Source of the DNA: Crocodylus rhombifer
Taxonomy: Eukaryota; Chordata; Crocodylia; Crocodylidae
Length of the DNA stretch: 64,000 nucleotides
Direction of reading: 5' to 3'
NCBI GenBank assembly: GCA_038503035.1
Contig: JAVSML010000977.1
Location: forward strand, 367,329-431,328
The notes beneath the pieces are model-generated. The model was not told the DNA's origin, searched no databases, and saw only the letters and a program-made list of their open reading frames with translations. Each line of letters opens with the position of its first letter. Position 1 is the first letter of the stretch. A program made the position numbers and the translations under genes. Positions 46,679-57,859 of the stretch are shown piece after piece.

Positions 46679-49321
46679 AGAGACTATTAGATTGCTGCAG
46701 GGTTTGACAAGTTTTAGGGCATGCTCTATGACTGTCCCATAACTAGTACTGGGAGAAAAGTAGGAGACTCCATTAAGTTTACCTCATATGCAGATTTAAT
46801 TTAACTCAGATAACAGTTTAGATAACAGTTACTGGGTATTCTAGGCACCTATCAGCCCCATATAGACAGATAATATTAAAGTTCAGGCAGCTCGATACTA
46901 AAGTAATAGGAGTCTTAGAAATTAGTGCTTCCAGAAAACAAAAATTTAACTGTGAAAAAAACCAAACTTTTCAACATTGGCTTTCAAGCTGCGATGGAAA
47001 AAATGCCAGACCTTTGAAACTTTTTTCATGAAAAGGAGAAGAGGATAGAGGAGAGACATTTGTCCCAAAATAGTTCATGTGCTTACCTGAATATGGGAAA
47101 TACAGAAATAGCCTCTACTCTACCTGGAGTAGATGGTAATGTTTAATGGCTCTTCCAGGCTATTGTGCCTTTGACTCAGAGCAGGGACATAAACCTGCAT
47201 CTCCTACATCTCAGAGAAATGGCCCAGCTAGCTACTAGGTTTTTGGCTGTTCTTAGGTAGGTCCCTTTTCTGTTTTGACCAGAAATTCCATCCTATACCT
47301 TAGAAACCTTTCCAATTAAAGCTTTGTGAAAATCTGTTGATTTCCACAAAAATTTCAGTTTTAACAGATGAACATTTTCAAGTGCAACACATTGTGCTGA
47401 TAGGTTCCTGACCAACTATATTAGAGCCAGAGGCATGGCAGGGCAGTTGCGATACACCAGGAAGCACCAGCCAGTGGTAACTATTTTTTTAGTGCCCCCA
47501 CCCGGCCACAAAGGGAGTGCCCAGGGCTGCTGCCCCTGTCTGTCCCCTCCCTACCTGATTATAGAGTTGCCTAAGACACCAACATCCCTTACTCTTCTCT
47601 TGCTCTTAACCCTTTGCCTCTGTGACACTAATATATCATCCAAAGTTACTCTTGCTCTCAGACTGAAAAAAAGGGTTCCTCATAGATTTTTGGAGCTTTG
47701 GTTCACTCTTACCAAGTAAGCAAGGTACAAGCAGATCTTTGCATAATGAATATGCTTTGGAAATGTGTTTCTAAAGCTTTTGCAGTGAACTATCTTAAGA
47801 GGAGCTGTCTGAGAATTTTGAGACTCCCTGGCTAAGATGACTGTTCCCCTACTGTAGTGTAAATTACAAGCATTGAGGTAGACTGCTGCTGCCTCCCCTT
47901 CTTTGGTATCCAGTTTCTTCTCTCCAGTCCACACAATATGCTGCAGCTAAAGTCAGAGTCTTTGTCTAGATGCAGTCACTTGATTGACTTAAGACAGAAC
48001 CACAGATTCTAGACAAACCTCACAAGTAAGAGGGAGCACATAAGAACAATGAGGGATTGTGCAGAAAATATGTCACTGGAACCTAACCAAAAACTTTGAG
48101 TAGTGCTATAAAAAGCTTAGTTTAAAAGCTAAATTCTTCAGTACATTCTGTCTGAATCATACAGCTCTGGTAACACAAAGTGGCTATATTAGCAGTCTTA
48201 GCAGATCAGTTAAACCAGGTTTAGGGCTGTTTTGCATCACTTAAGTAGTGAAAAGCACATGAAGCCAACAATAAATCTGGTGTAAAAAGAAAAGGCTAGA
48301 GATACTTACTTAGCCTTTTGCCAAGAATCTAGATACATAAAAGTGCAGAGAAGGGGCAGTATTTCACTGCTCAGAGGAAAAAACCTCAAGAAAATTGCAC
48401 TGCATGTATGTCAATGCAACATTATGGCTTGTCATTTTTCTGCTATGTATTTTCATCCCTGCCCTGCCCCCTCACCTTTGTAAAAAAATATTTTTTAAAC
48501 ATGGAACATCTATGCTGAGCTGTAACTGTTACATCTGTTAGAAATGGTCATTAGTAATTTCTGTGACTGAAATGTGGAATTAGGTAAGTCTTGCTCAGAA
48601 AATGGACTGGATTCATGTGTCTTGGGTGAACCAGTGTAAGCGCGGAGAATCTTATCTATGAGACTCTAGGCAAAGTTTTAACTCTCCCTTAATTTGTTAA
48701 TTCAGATACGTGCAGCATTACCTACCTGCAGGGTAGCCAAATGCATCAAATACAATAAGGTTTTACAAACAAAATTAAGTATTCAGAAAATATATACAAA
48801 AACCTCTGTCACACAAATACTGTGAGGTTTTGTGTGTCCTATTTATCAGAGGGGCTGAATACTTACAACTACCACTGACTTCAGTGGAAGTTATGGGTGC
48901 ATGGCACTTCTAAAAATGTCAGGCCATTAATGATTGTAAAATGCTCTGAGAACCTTTGATGATAAGTGTTACAGAAACACAGAATAATTTAATAATTATG
49001 ATTTTATTATTAAATATGCAAGACACCTGCCAGTGAGTTCTGGGATCTTTGTTGCAGCATGAGAGAAAATAGTACTTGCTTTCCTCAGTAATGAGGAGAT
49101 GAGACCTCCAAGGAGAAAAGCAGCTACCTGCTGGGGCCATTACAATTACATGAGCTGTTCTTCATTATATGGCACTGACAAATTGCTATAAAGGATTTCA
49201 GGGCTTACAGAGGAACAAAAGAGAAAAACCTCCAGCTTTTCCTACTCCGGTCTAAAGAGAGATCTTATCACTGAGATTCTGAAGCCTTTTGGTCCAGTTT
49301 ATTTTAATGCTTCCCCACCAG
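46679..49321 (+). other. Intronic sequence, mostly unassigned
   Basis: AT-rich, no clear element borders. A GC-richer stretch at 47420-47600 was not assigned. Confidence 0.5.
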
Positions 49322-49508
49322 CACCTCTAAGAGGGGTAGAGCCTCTGAATATGGAAACCAAATTGTGGGACCTCCCAGCCATGGGTTGATGCTAGAAGAG
49401 AAGGCTGGAGCAAGTGAGAGTCATTCTGAAAAGCAACTTCTAACAGAGATAGAAGAGACAACCCTGCCAGAGGAGCCTGGTGAGCAAACCGCTGCCAGCT
49501 TCAGTGCT
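49322..49508 (+). CDS. KIAA2012: Exon i, KIAA2012-like gene (187 nt), acidic segment
   Basis: The acceptor is tgcttccccaccag, the donor GCT|gtaagt, phase 2 to phase 0. An in-frame TAA at 49305-49307, just before the acceptor, forces this start. It encodes TSKRGRASEYGNQIVGPP, then an acidic run with the core LLTEIEETTLPEEP and the end AASFSA. The acidic core is a recognisable feature of the protein; its function is unknown. Confidence 0.85.
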
Positions 49509-49796
49509 GTAAGTATCACAGGCCACTGTTCCAGTAGCAGAACTCATCGCACCATCCTCCTGGAATGGGTTTAAGAGAGTTAATGTGGTTAACTGTAGTT
49601 AATTATATGAGAACTAAATTAGACATGCTGATTTCACCGCTCTCAACATAGCTGAGAAACAGACTGTAGTATGATAAGAAGTGGTCTCTGACTGGTGTCA
49701 CCAAGTAAGACCCTGATTTACACCCTGCAGAATGGAATCAGGAAAGCCAACCTAGCCCACTTCCAGATTATCTCCACTGTAAACAAAGGACACACA

Positions 49797-50447
49797 AGAA
49801 GAACTCAGACCTAGACTGAGGGGGGATTTGATAACAATCTTCAAATACCTGAAGGGTGATTATGAAAGAGGATGGAGGTAAACTATTCTCTGTGGCCATA
49901 GGGGACAGGACTAGGAGCAAAGGCGTTAAACTGCGGCAAAGGAAATTTAGACTAGAGATTAGGAAGAATTTTCTCACTGTGAGGGTGATTGAGCATTGGA
50001 ATAGGCTACCTAGATAGGATGTGGCATTTCCTGTTTCTGGAAATTTTCAAGAGAATGTTAGACGCACTCTTGGTTGGGCTGGCTTCCAGTCAGGGATGAT
50101 CCTGCCTTGAGCAGGGGGTGGACTAGAGCAGCATTTCTCAACCTGTGGATTGTGACGAAAAAGTGGATTGCAAGAATATATGAAAGGGTCGTGAACAAAC
50201 TTTAAAAATGGGCAGGGGCTGCTTGGGTTCCCCCATACTCCACACACACATTCCCTGCCCTACACACCCACCCTCTGCCCCACATACTGAGGGGGCTGGG
50301 AGTGGAGGGTATGGGTCAAGAGTGAGAGGCACTGGGTCAGGACTGGCCATTGATGTTTACAAATGGGTCCTGGTACAAAAAAAGTTGAGAACCACTGGAC
50401 TAGAGGACCTCATGGAATCCCTCTTCCAGACCTATAACCCAATGCTT
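49797..50447 (+). mobile_element. CR1 3' end, split by a hAT-like element
   Basis: It contains an [19 protein letters not shown] segment in broken frame (from about 49819), then the 3' untranslated part with GGGATGATCCTGCCTTGAGC and GGACTAGAGGACCTCATGG. A 269-bp hAT-like element sits inside the GGACTAGA word. Confidence 0.88.
50129..50397. mobile_element. hAT-like element inside the CR1, perfect 8-bp target duplication
   Basis: The ends are CAGCATTTCTCAACCTG and, inverted, CAGTGGTTCTCAACTTT. It is flanked by GACTAGAG at 50121-50128 and 50398-50405. The sequence GGACTAGAGGACCT is a normal part of CR1 3' ends, so the empty site is known. Confidence 0.92.
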
Positions 50448-50605
50448 ATGTCTAGGTGCACTGCGTGAGGCCAAGCAGCCTGGTTAAAATACTACAAAGA
50501 GAAACAAGTGAGTGCTATGAACCAACATTTCAAAAAAAAAATTCCATTTTTCCCATGCTGTCTCCAGTTGATTTAGGAAGCTGTTGAAAGAGGGCAGAGT
50601 GATGT

Positions 50606-50929
50606 AAGGAGCTGTATGTGTGTATGTTCCGAGAAGCTTAACTTAAGTCAATTTAGTTAAGTTGACTTAGTATGTGTGCGCGCACCCCGGCAGGTCATTG
50701 GCAGAGCTGGACATAGAACTCAGGATCCCAGAGTTTCTGTCCAATGTCCCTATCCACCAGATCACACTGCTTTCTGACATCTATCCACATCAAAAGAGAA
50801 CACACCTGAAAAACAACACCTCCTGTAAGACTTTACCTAGAGAAGCAGGGCCACAAATTTATCCTGAGAAGAAGAGGGAGAGGAGAGGAGGGAAAAACCT
50901 AAATCCAGCTCTGTGTTTTGTATGAAGAT
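50606..50929 (+). repeat. Direct duplication, copy 1 (324 bp)
   Basis: It matches 52737-53086 with only two base differences that I could find (in the GGAAAAACC / GGAGAAAGC stretch) and a 26-bp gap between two AAGTTGACTTA words. It contains a truncated inverted-repeat element end and a MIR-like SINE segment (GGTCATTGGCAGAGCTGGAC onward). Confidence 0.95.
50697..50790. mobile_element. MIR-like SINE segment (also at 52852-52945)
   Basis: The string GGCAGAGCTGGACATAGAAC and the CACCAGATCACACTGCTTTC end resemble the core and right part of MIR-type SINEs (sauropsid copies usually read GGCAGAGCTGGGAATAGAAC). Assigned from memory. Confidence 0.5.
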
Positions 50930-51066
50930 GTAAAACATCAGGGACAGAGTACCAGGAATGATGAAAGTTACTGATACTAGTGGAAATCACCCATGAGGAG
51001 GCTACTAGTGTAATGATGGGTGGGCAAGCAGGGCACAAGCCCTCAGCACTACTTAAGCGTTTTGGC

Positions 51067-51086
51067 GGGGGGGGGGGGGGGGGGGG
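51067..51086. repeat. Poly-G run (20 G)
   Basis: Twenty uninterrupted G residues. It is likely to form G-quadruplexes and to be an assembly or sequencing weak point, so the exact length is uncertain. Confidence 0.95.
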
Positions 51087-51836
51087 CAGAACCAGAATGA
51101 AGTTAGTGGTGCACCTCACTCACCCTCTCCCCTCTTCTCCTTCCCAATGCCCTGCACCTTCCTGCAGCAGCTCCAACAGCAAGGAAAGCAGAGAAGCGAC
51201 AATGGCACCCAGATGGAGATTTTTTGCTGCTGGTGATGATGGCACCTCCTTTTTTGACACCCAAAAACAGTGTCTCAACATGCATCTCAGGAGCAAAAAA
51301 GGTGACATCTCCCCCAGCAGCAGCGTAACTTTGGCTACTGCAGCATGTGCTGCTGCCACCTAGGGCACAGTTCTAGCCAGTGTCACCTCTGGATGAGACT
51401 ATTGAGAGAGTAAATTCATTTTTTCTGACAGAGTTTTCACCCAAATAATAAGTATATGGCTTTGCTTATAGCACTAGCAAGAAACAACTTGTGGTGGAAC
51501 TGATTTTCCCCTAGATCCTACTGGGTGACTGTCAGCAGCACACAGGTAAAACTTACAGGGTAAAGCCATTTCTAAATTGGTTAAAGTGTGATTTTTTTTT
51601 TAAAATAGTGATATAGGAAATCCCTTTATTTGGGATGCTCCAAGAACAACATATGTTATTGTTGCAGATGTAGTGAAGTACCAGTATCCCCACCAAAATT
51701 AAGGAAAGGGTATTTTTCTATGAAGTTGCTTTTTAAACAGGATTTCCCAGGTAACTAATATAAGCTCCTAGGTATAAGAACTTTCATGTTTTATTTAGTT
51801 CATAAACAGTAAATTCTTACCTTAAATTGTTTCCAG

Positions 51837-51969
51837 GATACAGAAGTTTCACAGAACAAACTCATGAAAACAGAGAGAAATAAGTTCCTGAAGGTGAATC
51901 CAGAATCCACTACACAGAAAGAGAGTAGTAACAAAAGTAAACACTACATCAGAGAAGAATTTGTTGTAG
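51837..51969 (+). CDS. KIAA2012: Exon j, KIAA2012-like gene (133 nt)
   Basis: The acceptor is ttgtttccag, the donor GTAG|gtaagt, phase 0 to phase 1. It encodes DTEVSQNKLMKTERNKFL and ends YIREEFVV, Lys/Glu/Ser-rich. It sits between two almost identical direct repeats (50606-50929 and 52737-53086). Its length is not a multiple of three, so loss would shift the frame of everything downstream. Confidence 0.83.
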
Positions 51970-52554
51970 GTAAGTATGTATGAACACACTAACATTGATA
52001 CACAACACTCTTCTTTAATTTGCTTTCCTCACACCCACAGATTAACAGTTATATCAATGGGAGATGTAATAGAAGTATTACCAGGAGAGTATCAGAAGAT
52101 CAAAAGTCCAAGAGAAATTCTGGCATTCAGTTTTTAGTTTTAAATGTATGATTGGCTTGTATTAATTTACTTTGTTATTTAGCCTGCAATCAAATATGGG
52201 CAGTAGTTAGTGTAGTAGTACATGGATACATTGTACTTATGCTTGCCTAGAAGGAAAATCTGTCCTTTTGCCAGTAAGTAAAAATTATATGTAGTTATAT
52301 GAATAGGCAGGGTTTGTAACTAAGTTTTTTCCTCTAAAAATAATTTGGGTGAAGCAGAAAACACATATAGCAACAGGCATTTTGTTTTGATTTTGTTTTA
52401 TTGCTTGCTTGTTTTCCAGTAGCACTTAAAAGCCAAGGGCCCTATTTTTCCTGGGACCATTTGAACTCATTTAGAAATTGACCTTGCACCTTAACAGACG
52501 TAACACAGCACAATTCAAGTCAATTTGATGAACTGATTTGTCTAAAGCTAACCA

Positions 52555-52845
52555 GGGGTGCGTACATGCATACTAACTTTCTGACAGCTAAGCCAACTTG
52601 TTTAAGTCAACTTAACTGTCAGAGCATACACACACATGTGAAGCACTTAAATGTGATGCAAGATAATGCACCTCTGAGGTATATTGAGTCATATTAGTTA
52701 AGTTGACATAACTCACAAGACGGCTGCCATCATGTCAAGGAGCTGTATGTGTGTATGTTCCGAGAAGCTTAACTTAAGTCAATTTAGTTAAGTTGACTTA
52801 AAGTCACCTTATTTTAAGTTGACTTAGTATGTGTGCGCGCACCCC
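52555..52845. mobile_element. Inverted-repeat element with GGGGTGCG ends
   Basis: The left end GGGGTGCGTACATGCATACT and the inverted right end GGGGTGCGCGCACACATACT agree at 16 of 20 bases. AAGTTGACTTA / TAAGTCAACTT words repeat inside in both directions. It is 291 bp and non-coding. The right 110 bases also occur, alone, in duplication copy 1. No clear target duplication. Confidence 0.7.
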
Positions 52846-53086
52846 GGCAGGTCATTGGCAGAGCTGGACATAGAACTCAGGATCCCAGAGTTTCTGTCCA
52901 ATGTCCCTATCCACCAGATCACACTGCTTTCTGACATCTATCCACATCAAAAGAGAACACACCTGAAAAACAACACCTCCTGTAAGACTTTACCTAGAGA
53001 AGCAGGGCCACAAATTTATCCTGAGAAGAAGAGGGAGAGGAGAGGAGGGAGAAAGCTAAATCCAGCTCTGTGTTTTGTATGAAGAT
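52737..53086 (+). repeat. Direct duplication, copy 2 (350 bp)
   Basis: This is the second copy of 50606-50929 in the same orientation. It begins inside the GGGGTGCG element and holds the 26 bp missing from copy 1. As this copy is continuous with the full inverted-repeat element, it is probably the source copy. Confidence 0.95.
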
Positions 53087-53227
53087 TGTCATTAAGTATT
53101 AAGTTACAGCTGGCGGTCTCAAAATCTAGAAGACTTTGTGGACATTCACCTAATCATTGCCAGAGCTAGCTTAATTTTTAAAGGAATTGTATTGGTTAAA
53201 GAAAGGTATCATGTTTGGGGTGTTTAA

Positions 53228-54017
53228 TAGGGGTGTGCAAAATGGGCCCTATTCGATTCAAATTTAGCCCAAATCAGGGGCAGTGATTCAATTCATTGAT
53301 TCAGATCACTGTCCTTAATTGTATTTGGCTGAATCTGAAGATTTGATGCTTATTCGGAGAAGCAGCAATTTGGCCATAGACACAGCTTTAAATGTTTTTT
53401 CTACATACCTCAAGGTACCAGGCACAGCTCATGAATGCTAAAATGGTGGGGGGGTTGGAGCATACCCCACAGGAGCAAGTGGGGGGCCTGCATGCTCAGT
53501 GATGAACCCACAAGTGGACTGAAAGTGCTTCCAGTCCACTTCCAGGTCCACTGGGGAGCACGCAGGGCCCCTTGCTTGCATGCCCCCCGGCTTGTCAATC
53601 AGCCATGGGGGGGACACCGGGTGTCCCCCAGACCCAAGAGACACTAGTCACCAAGACAAGTGGGTGTGGTGGGGCCCCCCAGAGCGCTTTCCAGCAGACC
53701 CAGAAGTCCTTCTGTTCCACTTCCGGGTCTGCTACTAACCACACTGGAGAAACCCCTGCACTCCTGTGGGATGCTCTATGCACCCCAGCATCACAGCAAT
53801 CACGAGCCATCTGCTACTTTGAGGTATGTAGAAAAAACATTTAAATCTGTGTCTATGGCCAAATCGCCGAATCTCTCCGAATCAATTCGGAGGTTTTCGA
53901 TTCGATTCGGAGAGATTAAAGGGTCTCCTGATTTGATTTGGATTCAGAGATTTGGCCACCAAATTAGGCCAAATCACTGCCAAATCAAATCAGCGACTGA
54001 AGCGTTTCACAGCCCTA
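53228..54017. mobile_element. Large hAT-like element, perfect 8-bp target duplication (790 bp)
   Basis: The ends are TAGGGGTGTGCAAAA and, inverted, TAGGGCTGTGAAACG. It is flanked by GTGTTTAA at 53220-53227 and 54018-54025. The arms carry the same GATTC/AAATC-rich words as the element at 44950-46100, so these are two members of one family. The GC-rich centre has open frames without homology that I recognise. Confidence 0.9.
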
Positions 54018-54479
54018 GTGTTTAACTTAAGCTAAGCAGGAACCAAGACAGACCCAAAAAAAGGGCAAAAGCACCAAACTCTTATTTTTGGATTCACCAA
54101 ATTCTCTGGATAAGCAATTTTATTTTCATGTTTAGAATAAGCATTATTTGATAAAATTATTATACCTAATATTTCTACTATGTTCTCCAACTTCAATGTT
54201 TATTACCAATCACAAATATGCTGTAACTACCACAATTAGGGTATCAATAGAAGGAACAGATTTACCTCTGTATTTAGGTACTCAGACAGTGGGTGATAGA
54301 TGTTGTTGTATACGTCTATACAGCTACCTACAGTGTTAGCGATGTACCACTGCAAATGTGTCAGGTGTTTTTGAGCCTTCCCAGAGGCATTAGGTGTTGG
54401 TTACAGCAAGCCAGAGACTTCAACTGGGGTGTGCAGATTCTTCTGTTAGAAACAAAGAGGTTTCAGGCTAGAGGGCCTT

Positions 54480-54852
54480 TCCCTTCCACTCAGGGTTAAA
54501 CTGATCACAATATTTGAGGTCAGGAAGGAATTTTACCCCATAGTCAGGTTCATGTGGACTGTGGAAGGTTTTGCTTTCCCCTGTAATGTGGGACATGGCC
54601 CTCTACCAGGGACCTCTTGAGCATATATTGACAACATTTTATAAAAGCAGGACCGTGGCTGCCATGGTTCCCCAGCTTTACCTGTGGCAGGTTAGGGTGT
54701 TAAGTCTATGTTGTGTCAGGGTTGATGGTAGTCTCATGTAGAGTTTAGATAATGGTTGTATGGGACATTTTTGATAGGAATGATGCTGGCTCAGGCAGGG
54801 AGTTGAACTAAATTACCTCTAGAGGTCTCTTCCAGCTCTGCTTCTCTATGTT
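54480..54852 (+). mobile_element. CR1-type 3' tail or related interspersed repeat
   Basis: It carries GGTCAGGAAGGAATTTTACC early and ends with ATGATGCTGGCTCAGGCAGG, GTTGAACTAAATTACCTC and TCTTCCAGCTCTGCTTCTC, as in the 3' ends of sauropsid CR1 subfamilies. No coding remnant. Confidence 0.6.
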
Positions 54853-54903
54853 AGATCTGGGAGCAGTTTACTCATGAGTAAACTATTCATGAAAAACACT
54901 CCT

Positions 54904-55688
54904 GGGCAGGCACCTACACATGTCAAGAAGTGGAAACAGATTTGCTGCTAATAGTGGCAGCAAACTGCTCCTGCTTCCTGGGGCCCTGCAATGGGCCTCT
55001 GCCACCACCAGGGGGACCTTTAGGCTTCCCCCAAGTGCTGGCCCAGGGACTGGCAGGGAGCACTGGGTCAGGAGATAGCTGCCTCCTGACCAGGGCTGGG
55101 ACATTTCTCTGTGCCCCTAGGGAGCTGCCTGCTGCCACCACTGGAGCCTGGGCAGATACAATGTCCCCCTAACCTGACAGCAGGGAGCACCAAGTCCCTG
55201 GCTCTGAGATCATGGTCACAGGGCTCAGGCTAGGAGATAAGGATTTCCCAGTGCCAGCCCCAGTGTCACAAAGTGGGGACTGGGAGATAAGGATCTCCCA
55301 GCCCCCACTCCCTGATCACGATCTCAGAGAGGGGCTTGGTGCTCCCTGCTGCTGGGGCAGGGGGACATAGTCCCTGCCTGGGCTCCAGTGGCAGAGCCCG
55401 CCCCAGCAGCAGACAGCTCCTGGGGGCAGAGAGCAATCTCTCACCCACTGACGGTTGTCTGACCGGGAGCAGATTCACTCCTGGTCAGGCATCTATATGA
55501 GCTCTACTGCACAGGAACTAATCACAAGTAAATTTGCTACTTGCATTTGCAGGTAGCAAATTTACTCATGGTTAGCGAGGTTTACTGCACAGTAAGCATG
55601 TGCATGTGTAGACACACCTGCTTACTGCATGGTTACTGTGCCATAAACAACACTGCTTCACAGTCAAGCTTCCTGTGTAGGCACACCC
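54904..55688. mobile_element. Large inverted-repeat element related to 44373-46678
   Basis: The probable ends are GGGCAGGCACCTACACATG and, inverted, GGGTGTGCCTACACAGGAAG. The interior repeats GC-rich blocks of 44373-46678, such as TGCCACTGGAGCC and GCAGGGAGCACCAAGTCCC, and the subterminal CTGTGCAGTA and GTAGCAAATTTAC words. Flanking triplets do not match. Confidence 0.6.
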
Positions 55689-55772
55689 TACGACTAGTGA
55701 TAATCAGGTGGCAGTGGTTTGGCTATGTCAGCAAAAACACATCTAGAGTTGTAAAGGACTGTGTTTTTACAG

Positions 55773-56125
55773 GAAAACCAAAAGAGAAAAAAGCTGATGA
55801 GAAAAGAAAAGTCTCTCTCAAGAAAAAGGCTACAAGAATCAAAAGACCAAAAACCACCCAAGAGTCGCATCAGGAAGCGGGAGGGCAAACAGATGACAGC
55901 AGTGCTGCTACTGCTGGAGATGACAGCAGCCTTTCTCCTTCCAACTCTTCTGTTAAAGACCAGGAACACCCTCCTGATGGCCACCAGCTTTCTACTGAGG
56001 ATTGCAGCTATCCTCCTGCCTTTGGTTCAACTCCTGCTGACAAGAGATTTACTCCAACCCCGCCTCTGATCACCAAAGTGTGTGACACTGAATCTACGGG
56101 GGGCCAAAGCAGGGAGGTCTTCGAG
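55773..56125 (+). CDS. KIAA2012: Exon k, KIAA2012-like gene (353 nt), basic then Ser/Thr/Pro-rich
   Basis: The acceptor is gtgtttttacag, the donor GAG|gtaaga, phase 1 to phase 0. It is the largest exon here. Residues 1-26 form a Lys-rich block (KPKEKKADEKRKVSLKKK), which could be a nuclear localisation signal or an RNA/tubulin-binding patch; that is inference. The rest is disordered-looking, rich in Ser, Thr, Pro and Asp, ending REVFE. Confidence 0.86.
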
Positions 56126-57859
56126 GTAAGAACTGGAGTCCTCCTTTATGGCCAGAGAGAGGGACACATACTGAACTGCCTTTTATGTTGTAGGACTAAC
56201 GAAGAGACATAACTGGTCTGGCTGTGTGTCCGGCCCTTGCCTCAGCTCTCGCAGGTCAGCTGACTTAGCCCTCCAGCCATGCCACAAGTTGGCTTCTTCT
56301 GAGGTGGCAAAGCCCAGAGCAAGGGATCAGAATGAGTGCTCTTTGGTCAAACAGTCCCAGCCCTTCCTTCCTGAGGACCTGGGCTGTCTGTGCGCCCCCG
56401 TCACCCAGCTCTCAGCTCAGCTTCAGCTCTTTTGGGTCCTAACCACAGGCTCCATGTTTCCCTCCTCAGCTGTGCTCATTGCAGCACCTCACTAGGCGGC
56501 AGCATAAGCAGTTTCCCAGCCCTCCCAGGAAGGGCTCAGCTGTCAGTGGAGTCCTGCACATGGGACAACTGGGTTGCTGCCCTGCTGTAGGCTCAGCAAC
56601 CTTGACTTTCCCTCCCAGGGCCTCTTTCTAAACAGTCCCCCTCTGACCGAAGTGCCAGTTGCCCTGCTCTGCCTCCGTGGGCCTCCTCACAGCCACTGAC
56701 CCCTCTCACGTGAATTTACTCATTCCCTCCAAACCCACAGTTCTCATCCCCGCTCCTCACACTGCTTGGCACTGGTGCAGCTGATCCCAAATCCTCTGAC
56801 AAGAATGTTTAATTTACCGTGAATTCAGCAGGTCATTTGCCTGGTAGCAATCCCAGTCTAATAGCACAAGCAGTTATATGGTTGATATAAACAAGTAGAG
56901 AAGATTACAGCAGTATAGTCAGCCTGTGGCCCTTACGGTCACGTGGGGCCAGGGTGTTCAATTGTGTAAGATGAGATCTTAAAATGTCTGGGTGCTTGTG
57001 GCCAGCTGCAACACGCATAGGTCTGTTAGCAAAGCAGTAAATTATCAGTCACACTTTAGCCACAGCAGGGTCTGCTGCTGCAGTTGCTGCTTCAAGAGTA
57101 CTTTCCTAAGGCTAGAAAGGTAAATTGGCCCTCAAGCCAAATCCCTTAATCCCCTCCTGCAGAGTCAAGCAGGCTCAGTGGTTCTCCTTTCAAGATTCGG
57201 ATGGCCTCTCCATCTCCTCTGAAGCACTTGCACACGGCCCCTAGACAAGCCAACTCTGAACCTCAAGCCCACAACAGTACCGCTCCATCTCAGGCTAATA
57301 GATACCATGCTCACATCACATCATCACAGGCTCAGGAAATCCTTCTTTCTCCCTGAGCATGTACAGAAATGCACAAAGGGAAGTGTGTTATGTAAAAAGA
57401 GGGAGCATTAGATGTTGGCTCCTGCCAGAAATAGGCTAGCAGATTAAGACAATGGTCCCATCTACTACTGTGACTCCTCGAATTCCATGTTGTTGCTGAG
57501 TGCTTAATCCATCTAGATCCTGTAATTTAGAAGCATAAGCAGGAAGAGTTTCTATACAGAAAAGATTTATGTCCTTCTACTTTTATTACAATGACTGTAT
57601 TTAGCTGCTACATTTGCTCTCTTTTATTAACATTTTTTGCCTTGCAAATGAAACACCATTCCTACCAGTTTCTCCACATTGCAAGACAATGTCAGTCTCA
57701 GAGTAAACTTTTACTATCTCTTTTGCTCCTTCTCAACATATTAAACAGGTAAAGCATTCAGAAGGTACTAAAGAGGGGGCAGCCATCATATCTGAACTTG
57801 AGAAAAACATCATAGGATTCAGTATACAACAGTGCAGAAAAAAAAAAAATCAGGATAAG
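56126..57859 (+). other. Intronic sequence, no element assigned
   Basis: The part at 56200-56800 is GC-richer and looks repeat-derived, but I could not identify it. Nothing supported elsewhere. Confidence 0.5.

Noticed and set aside
50674..53082. Two nearly identical 83-codon frames, as if a duplicated small gene
   Set aside because: They translate the duplicated inverted-repeat and SINE-like segment; their likeness comes from the DNA duplication and there is no start context or domain.
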